From Verrucomicrobiota bacterium (GTDB lineage Bacteria > Verrucomicrobiota > Verrucomicrobiia > Limisphaerales > JAGWYX01): 11,316 bases of DNA. The notes under the pieces are model-generated. The model worked only from the letters and a program-made list of their open reading frames with translations. It did no database searches and was not told where the DNA came from. The translations under genes were made by a program, and so were the position numbers. Each line of letters opens with the position of its first letter. The first letter of the stretch is position 1. The DNA is taken from positions 1 through 11,316 of the forward strand of contig JAGWYX010000047.1 of the NCBI GenBank assembly GCA_018969165.1. The letters are read 5' to 3'. Of the stretch, positions 6,622 through 11,316 are shown in pieces.

Positions 6622-8226
6622 ATGAGCAAAATGTTCTACGTGACAACGGCGATCGACTACGTCAACGGCCAGCCGCATCTTGGCCATGCCTACGAGAAGG
6701 TCGTCACCGACGTCATCGCGCGTGCTCACCGCAGCCTCGGTCAGGCCGTTTTTTTCCTGACCGGCACTGACGAACACGGTCAAAAGGTCCAGCAGGCGGC
6801 GCAAGCCGAGGGGGCCACCCCGCAGGCGTATTGCGATGTCCTGGCCGCGCGGTTCCAGGCCCTGACCCGGAAACTGGACCTTGCCAACGACGATTTCATC
6901 CGCACCACCGAGCCCCGCCACAAAGCGATCGTCGCCGCCGTTCTCAACAAGCTGCACGCCCAGGGCGATATTTACAAAGCCCCCTACACCGGCTGGTACT
7001 CCGGGAAAGAGGAAACCTTCCTGACCGAAAAGGACCGGCGTCCCGACGGGACTTTCGACCCTTTCTGGGGCGAAGTCACTCAACTCGTCGAGGAGAATTG
7101 GTACTTCCGCATGGGCCGCGACCAGGCCTGGCTCGTCGATTTCATTGAATCCCATCCCGATTTCGTTCAGCCGGTGTATCGGCGTAATGAAGTGCTGGGA
7201 TTCCTCCGCGCTGAGGCGCTCGAAGACCTCTGCATCAGCCGGCCCAAGGCCCGGTTGAACTGGGGCATCCCTCTCCCGTTCGATGCCCAGTACGTGAACT
7301 ACGTCTGGTTCGACGCCCTGGTCAATTACATCAGCGCCGCCGCCGCGCATGGCGATCCGGTCGTCCGCGCCGCGCTTGGACTCCAACCCGCCGATCCCCC
7401 GCCGGCGACGAGTGCCCCGGCGCTGACTCTGTGGCCCGCCGACCTCCACATCGTCGGCAAGGACATTCTGAGGTTCCACGCGGTCTTCTGGCCGATCATG
7501 CTCAAGGCGATGGGCCTGCCGCTGCCCGGAAAAATCCTGGTCCACGGCTGGTGGCAGAAGGATGGCGAGAAGATGAGCAAGAGCACCGGCAATGTCGTCG
7601 ATCCGGTCGCGGTCATCGACGACTGGGGCGTGGACGCCTTCCGGTACTACGTCGTCCGCGAGCTGGACATCGGTCCCGACGGGAACTGGACCGACGCTGG
7701 ATTTGCGGCGCGGTATCACGCCGAGTTGGCCAACGGCCTGGGCAACCTGGTCAACCGCTCGTTGTCCATGCTGAAGCGTTACCGGGAGGGCATCGTGCCG
7801 GCGACATCCGCGGAGCTGGCCGGCGAGGTCAGCGAGGCCGTCGCCCGGGTGAAGGCGGACCTGCTCGATCACCGCTTGCAAGCCGCGTTGGAGTCCATCT
7901 GGTCGATCGTGACTCGGGCCAATCAGTATGTGGATCAGACGGCGCCGTTCAAGCTCGCCAAAGATCCGGGCAAGGCCGCCCGGCTGGACGAAGTGCTTTA
8001 CAACCTGGCCGAGACTTGCCGGGTACTGGCGGTGTTGCTCTGGCCGTTCATCCCCGCCACGGGGGAGAGGATTTTCGGCCAACTCGGTCTGACCGGTCAC
8101 CCGGGCCGTTTCACCGCCACCGCCTGGGGCGGCCTGACGCCAGGACACCGGATCGGCGAGGTCGCACCGTTGTTCCCGCGCCGGGATGCCCCGGCGAGAG
8201 TCCTCGAACCGCGAAACGCTAGTTGA
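6622..8226 (+). CDS. metG: Methionyl-tRNA synthetase, zinc-knuckle-less form
   Basis: This 534-residue class I aminoacyl-tRNA synthetase charges tRNA-Met in the cytoplasm. Signature motifs are HLGH at 19-22 (HIGH box) and KMSKS at 317-321. The core also shows FLTGTDEHGQKV (45-56), YVNYVWFDALVNY before the catalytic end, and GKDILRFHAVFWP. The start at 6622 (MSKMFYVTTAIDYVNGQPHLGH) matches the usual N-terminus; the frame is open further left to 6529, but that extension is Pro/Gly-rich and unlike the family. The connective region reads YTGWYSGKEETFLTE (122-136), where zinc-type enzymes have YC..CE, so the knuckle cysteines are replaced by Ser127 and Glu130. The protein stops after the anticodon-binding helices (near DQTAPFKLAKD) and has no C-terminal Trbp111-like domain. 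It is followed one base later by lpxI. Confidence 0.96.
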   Translation: MSKMFYVTTAIDYVNGQPHLGHAYEKVVTDVIARAHRSLGQAVFFLTGTDEHGQKVQQAAQAEGATPQAYCDVLAARFQALTRKLDLANDDFIRTTEPRHKAIVAAVLNKLHAQGDIYKAPYTGWYSGKEETFLTEKDRRPDGTFDPFWGEVTQLVEENWYFRMGRDQAWLVDFIESHPDFVQPVYRRNEVLGFLRAEALEDLCISRPKARLNWGIPLPFDAQYVNYVWFDALVNYISAAAAHGDPVVRAALGLQPADPPPATSAPALTLWPADLHIVGKDILRFHAVFWPIMLKAMGLPLPGKILVHGWWQKDGEKMSKSTGNVVDPVAVIDDWGVDAFRYYVVRELDIGPDGNWTDAGFAARYHAELANGLGNLVNRSLSMLKRYREGIVPATSAELAGEVSEAVARVKADLLDHRLQAALESIWSIVTRANQYVDQTAPFKLAKDPGKAARLDEVLYNLAETCRVLAVLLWPFIPATGERIFGQLGLTGHPGRFTATAWGGLTPGHRIGEVAPLFPRRDAPARVLEPRNAS

Positions 8227-8227
8227 A

Positions 8228-9049
8228 ATGGACCCATCGCCCGAAACCCTGGGTCTGATCGCGGGCAACCGCTCGCTGCCGCTGATCTTTGCCCAGCAGG
8301 CGCGGAACCTGGGCGTCAAACGCCTGGTCGCCGTCGCCTTCGAAGGCGAGACCGACCCACTGCTTTCCAACCTGGTGGATGACATCGAGTGGCTTCGGGT
8401 CGGTCAACTTTCCCGTATGATCGCCGCCTTCACCGACCGCGGCGTCCGGGCGTGCGTGATGGTGGGCCAGATCGCGCCCAGGAATCTGTTCGAATTGCGC
8501 CCGGATTTGCGCGCGGTCACGATGCTCTGGCGGCTGAAGGAAAGAAACGCCCACACGATCTTCGGCGCCATCGCCGACGAGCTGGACAAGGACGGAGTCC
8601 AATTGATCGAGGCGACGCCCTGGTTGCGGCCATTGATGCCGGGGGCGGGCTTCCATTTGGGACCCCGGATCACCGAGGCGCAGCGGCGGGACGTCGAGTT
8701 CGGCCGGCGTCTGGCCCGGGAGATTTCGCGGTTGGAGATCGGGCAGATGGTGGTGGTCAAAGACGGCTCCGTGCTTGCCGTCGAAGGTTTCGAGGGGACG
8801 GACCGTTGCCTGGCGCGGGGTGGGGAGCTGGCGGGAGAGGAGGGCGGGGCGGTGGCGGTGAAAGTGGCCAAGGCCAACCACGACTTTCGCTTTGACATCC
8901 CCTGCGCGGGCCTGCGGACGGTCGAGACGTGCGCGGCGTCGGGGGTGGCGGTCCTGGCGCTCGAAGCGGGCCGGACCTTGCTGCTGGAACAGGAGCAGGT
9001 CGAGGCCTTGGCGCGGGCCAAGCGCATCAGTGTCATCGCCGTCGAGTAA
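8228..9049 (+). CDS. lpxI: LpxI, UDP-2,3-diacylglucosamine pyrophosphatase
   Basis: This 273-residue LpxI (DUF1009) hydrolyses UDP-2,3-diacylglucosamine to lipid X and UMP in lipid A synthesis, replacing LpxH in many non-enteric bacteria. Evidence is the N-terminal LGLIAGNRSLPLIFAQQAR, the middle MVGQIAPRNLF, the helical repeat after it, and the C-terminal NHDFRFDIPCAGLRT. Asp223 in that last motif aligns by eye with the catalytic Asp225 of the Caulobacter enzyme, followed by the GVAVLALEAGRTLLL ending typical of the family. Length is normal. The ATG at 8228 follows the metG stop by one base and starts just before the conserved region. An in-frame ATG at 8186 would overlap metG by 41 bases and adds no conserved sequence. 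No clear Shine-Dalgarno is visible, so coupling to metG is likely. Presence of LpxI implies an LPS-type outer membrane. Confidence 0.93.
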   Translation: MDPSPETLGLIAGNRSLPLIFAQQARNLGVKRLVAVAFEGETDPLLSNLVDDIEWLRVGQLSRMIAAFTDRGVRACVMVGQIAPRNLFELRPDLRAVTMLWRLKERNAHTIFGAIADELDKDGVQLIEATPWLRPLMPGAGFHLGPRITEAQRRDVEFGRRLAREISRLEIGQMVVVKDGSVLAVEGFEGTDRCLARGGELAGEEGGAVAVKVAKANHDFRFDIPCAGLRTVETCAASGVAVLALEAGRTLLLEQEQVEALARAKRISVIAVE

Positions 9050-9069
9050 ATCCGGCGTGCGGGAGGCGG

Positions 9070-9128
9070 GCCAGCGCCGCCGCGCCCGACCCCGCAAAAA
9101 ATACTTCTGGCGCTGGCGGGCGGCTTTT
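9070..9128 (+). terminator. Inverted repeats with T run after lpxI, possible terminator or attenuator
   Basis: GCCAGCGCC (9070-9078) and GGCGCTGGC (9109-9117) are perfect 9-base inverted arms around a 30-base loop. A second, mutually exclusive pairing joins GCCGCC (9076-9081) with GGCGGC (9119-9124), directly followed by TTTT (9125-9128), like a weak intrinsic terminator. The loops are long and the T run short, so strength is doubtful. Its position between lpxI and gnd fits either termination of metG-lpxI or a leader of gnd. Confidence 0.35.
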
Positions 9129-9175
9129 GTATGGTACGACCTACTTTTTGAACTTTTGAACTCGATCACGAACTC
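9129..9175 (+). promoter_or_regulatory. AT-rich leader just upstream of gnd
   Basis: This short A/T-richer leader holds a tandem repeat of TTTTGAAC (9146-9153 and 9154-9161) and a weak -10-like TATGGT at 9130-9135 with no good -35. There is no Shine-Dalgarno before the gnd ATG at 9176 (the preceding bases are GATCACGAACTC), so initiation is probably leaderless-like or depends on an unstructured 5' region. It is a weak candidate for the gnd promoter and leader. Confidence 0.25.
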
Positions 9176-10630
9176 ATGGAACCAAAAGCTGACATTGCCC
9201 TGATTGGTCTGGCGGTAATGGGCCAGAACCTCATCCTCAACATGAACGACCACGGCTACACCGTCGCCGTGTTCAACCGCACGGTGTCCAAGGTGGACGC
9301 CTTTCTGAACCAGGAAGCCAAGGGCACCCGGGTGATCGGCGCCCACTCGATCCCGGAATTGGTCGGGTTGCTGAAGCGGCCGCGGCGGGTGATGCTCATG
9401 GTCAAGGCCGGCGCGGCGGTCGATGAATTCATCGAGCTGTTGTTGCCGCACCTGGAGGCCGGCGACATCCTCATTGACGGCGGCAATTCCCTGTTCGAGG
9501 ACACCATCCGGCGCACCCGGTATGTCGAGTCCAAGGGCCTGCTCTACATTGGCACCGGGGTATCGGGCGGCGAGGAGGGGGCCCGCCACGGTCCGTCCAT
9601 CATGCCCGGCGGTTCACCCGCCGCCTGGCCGCACGTGAAGGAGATTTTCCAGGGGATCGCCGCCAAGGTCGAAGACGGTTCGCCCTGCTGCGATTGGGTG
9701 GGCGAAAATGGGGCCGGTCATTACGTCAAAATGGTCCATAACGGGATCGAGTACGGCGACATGCAGCTCATCTGCGAGGCCTATAACCTGATGAAGGTCG
9801 GCCTTGGTATGAGCGCCGACGAGATGCACCAGGTCTTTGCCAAATGGTATGACACCGAGCTGAATTCCTACCTGATCGAGATCACCCGCGACATCCTGGC
9901 CTTCAAAGACACCGACGGCCAACCCCTGGTGGACAAGATTCTGGACACCGCCGGCCAGAAGGGGACTGGCAAGTGGACCGTGATCTCGTCGCAGGATCTG
10001 GGCATCCCGATCACGCTGATCGCCGAGGCGGTTTATGCCCGGTGCATCTCGGCGCTGAAGGAGGAGCGGCTGGCCGCGGCCAAGGTGTTCCAGGGCCCGG
10101 CCTCGAAGATCTCCGGAAACCGCGATCAGTTCATCAGCGACATCCGCCGCGCCCTCTACGCCTCGAAGATCATTTCCTACACCCAGGGCTACATGCTCAT
10201 GCGCGCGGCGGCCAAGCAGCACGGCTGGAACCTCAACTACGGTGGGATCGCCCTCATGTGGCGCGGCGGGTGCATCATCCGCAGCCTGTTCCTCGGCGAA
10301 ATCAAGAAGGCCTTCGACAAGAACCGTGACCTGAGCAACCTGTTGCTGGATCCGTTCTTCAAAAAGGCCATCAAAGGCGCGCAACGCTCTTGGCGCAAGG
10401 TCGTCAGCACCGCCGCCCGCAAGGGTATCCCCACGCCCGCCTTCAGCACGGCCTTGGCCTTCTACGACGGGTTCCGCAGCGAACGGCTGCCGGCCAACCT
10501 CCTGCAGGCCCAGCGCGATTATTTCGGCGCCCATACCTACGAGCGCATCGATCAGCCCCGCGGCCAGTTCTTCCACAGCAATTGGACCGGCCACGGCGGC
10601 ACCACCGCTTCCGGGACCTACACCGTCTGA
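9176..10630 (+). CDS. gnd: 6-phosphogluconate dehydrogenase (decarboxylating, NADP type)
   Basis: This 484-residue enzyme oxidises and decarboxylates 6-phosphogluconate to ribulose 5-phosphate with production of NADPH in the oxidative pentose phosphate pathway (cytoplasm). The Rossmann motif is GLAVMGQN at 11-18, followed by NRT at 35-37, typical for NADP. VSGGEEGARHGPSIMPGG spans 129-146. GAGHYVKMVHNGIEYGDMQ starts at 179, with Lys185 and Glu192 matching the catalytic Lys and Glu of the family. The C-terminal all-helical domain includes LNYGGIALMWRGGCIIRS, and the tail has RGQFFHSNWTGHGG. Length fits the long homodimeric class. Nothing is missing. NADPH could support the neighbouring lipid synthesis, but the long spacer before the gene argues for its own transcription. 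Confidence 0.97.
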   Translation: MEPKADIALIGLAVMGQNLILNMNDHGYTVAVFNRTVSKVDAFLNQEAKGTRVIGAHSIPELVGLLKRPRRVMLMVKAGAAVDEFIELLLPHLEAGDILIDGGNSLFEDTIRRTRYVESKGLLYIGTGVSGGEEGARHGPSIMPGGSPAAWPHVKEIFQGIAAKVEDGSPCCDWVGENGAGHYVKMVHNGIEYGDMQLICEAYNLMKVGLGMSADEMHQVFAKWYDTELNSYLIEITRDILAFKDTDGQPLVDKILDTAGQKGTGKWTVISSQDLGIPITLIAEAVYARCISALKEERLAAAKVFQGPASKISGNRDQFISDIRRALYASKIISYTQGYMLMRAAAKQHGWNLNYGGIALMWRGGCIIRSLFLGEIKKAFDKNRDLSNLLLDPFFKKAIKGAQRSWRKVVSTAARKGIPTPAFSTALAFYDGFRSERLPANLLQAQRDYFGAHTYERIDQPRGQFFHSNWTGHGGTTASGTYTV

Positions 10631-10774
10631 CCCGAGTGCGCCGCCGGCATCCCATGAACCAGGCGGGGGCATGTTCCAATATTCAAGGTCTCTAGCCACC
10701 GATCAACCGGGTGGCGCGCGATGCCCCGTCGCCGCAACCGCCGCCGCCTGGCGCCCGCCCACAAGCGAAAGCTT
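10631..10774 (+). other. Spacer between gnd and the HAD hydrolase gene
   Basis: This 144-base spacer has no recognised gene. It contains a small hairpin GCCACC (10695-10700) with GGTGGC (10710-10715) and a 9-base loop, with no T run after it, so it is not a typical terminator. An ATG at 10721 is in frame with the HAD gene and would add 18 Arg-rich residues (MPRRRNRRRLAPAHKRKL). It lacks a ribosome binding site, so the later ATG was preferred. Confidence 0.3.
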
Positions 10775-11316
10775 ATGAAAGAACCCGCCCAGGTCCTCAG
10801 AGACTTCAAACCCACCCACGAGTTCTTCATCGGCATCGACTCGGATGGCTGCGTATTCGACTCGATGGAGATCAAGCACAAGGAATGTTTCACGCCCATG
10901 TTCGTCAAACATTTCCGGCTCCAGGCGGTCAGCAAATACGCGCGGCAGGTGTGGGACTTCGTGAATCTCTATTCGAAGACGCGCGGGGCCAACCGTTTCC
11001 CGGCGCTGGTGCGCGCCCTGCACCTCTTGCGCGAACGCCAGGAGGTCCTCGCCCGCCAGGTCCAGGTCCCCGACACCCGGGCGCTGGAGGCCTGGATCGC
11101 CCGCGAGACCAAGCTGGGCAACGTCACCCTCAAACAGGAGGTCGAGGCCGGCAACCAGGCCCTGGCGCCGGTGCTCGCCTGGTCCGTGGCCGTCAACCAG
11201 GCGATTGCGGACATTGTCTCGGGCGTGCCGCCGTTCCCGCGGTTTCGCGAGAGCCTGATCAAAATGAACACCCGGGCGGACACGATGGTGGTCTCGCAAA
11301 CCCCGTCCGAGGCCTT
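10775..11316 (+). CDS. HAD-superfamily hydrolase, N-terminal part (3' truncated by window edge)
   Basis: The frame runs off the right edge after 180 complete codons. Motif I of the HAD fold is clear: FFIGIDSDGCVFDS with nucleophile Asp22 and acid/base Asp24. Motif II is likely VVSQTP, with Ser174. The stretch between them is a long helical cap of about 140 residues (KHKECFTPMFVKHFRLQAVS, then VWDFVNLYSKTRGANRFPAL), larger than a typical phosphoglycolate phosphatase cap. Motifs III and IV lie beyond the window. The family hydrolyses phosphate esters, often sugar phosphates, with Mg. The exact substrate is unknown; closeness to gnd hints at sugar phosphates but is weak evidence. Start ATG 10775 is chosen because it is near the conserved FFIGIDSDG; 10721 is the alternative. 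It is transcribed in the same direction as gnd. Confidence 0.8.
   Translation, partial: MKEPAQVLRDFKPTHEFFIGIDSDGCVFDSMEIKHKECFTPMFVKHFRLQAVSKYARQVWDFVNLYSKTRGANRFPALVRALHLLRERQEVLARQVQVPDTRALEAWIARETKLGNVTLKQEVEAGNQALAPVLAWSVAVNQAIADIVSGVPPFPRFRESLIKMNTRADTMVVSQTPSEA

Noticed and set aside
6532..8385. Open frame on the minus strand (617 codons)
   Set aside because: It lies antisense to metG, which has HLGH and KMSKS. No domain is seen.
8219..9589. Open frame on the minus strand (456 codons)
   Set aside because: It spans lpxI and the start of gnd in antisense and shows no motif.
9614..10699. Open frame on the minus strand (361 codons)
   Set aside because: It lies antisense to gnd, which is certain. 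It is hydrophobic/acidic low-complexity typical of reverse reading.
10695..10715. Hairpin GCCACC/GGTGGC upstream of the HAD gene as terminator of gnd
   Set aside because: It has a short stem and no following T run. It is noted only as part of the spacer.

Overview
The window is GC-rich, densely packed bacterial chromosome. Most genes belong to outer-membrane lipid synthesis: hopanoid genes, plus LpxI of lipid A synthesis. LpxI implies a Gram-negative, LPS-making cell. The gene set and style (a hopanoid cluster, LpxI, a sigma54-dependent regulator, little Shine-Dalgarno signal at several starts) suggest a Verrucomicrobiota/PVC-type organism. That placement is an impression from memory, not an alignment result.

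Layout. Positions 1-2844 (+) form one tight run: the end of a sigma54-dependent, Fis-type regulator; a small one-helix His/Arg-rich protein; HpnD (squalene/presqualene synthase family); HpnK (YdjC-family deacetylase); and a half-size EamA/DMT membrane protein. All are separated by overlaps or by 1-3 bases. Positions 3811-6487 (-) form the second hopanoid arm: squalene-hopene cyclase followed by the phosphorylase HpnG, overlapping by 26 bases. The arms converge on 2958-3767. There a lower-GC ORF starts as an AAA/RecF-like ATPase with a clean Walker A but changes character midway and never reaches Walker B. It is probably a fused remnant of an imported two-gene locus.

From about 6622 rightward (+) come housekeeping genes: a methionyl-tRNA synthetase lacking the zinc-knuckle cysteines, LpxI one base downstream of it, 6-phosphogluconate dehydrogenase behind a 126-base spacer, and the N-terminal part of a HAD hydrolase running off the right edge.

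How the genes fit together: HpnD contributes to squalene formation from farnesyl diphosphate, squalene-hopene cyclase makes the pentacyclic hopene, and HpnG acts on adenosylhopane during side-chain synthesis. HpnK and the small EamA protein may deacetylate and move a decorated lipid. HpnC, HpnE and HpnH, which this pathway normally needs, are not in the window. No tRNA, rRNA, CRISPR array or insertion sequence was seen. There is no gene-free stretch over 300 bases.
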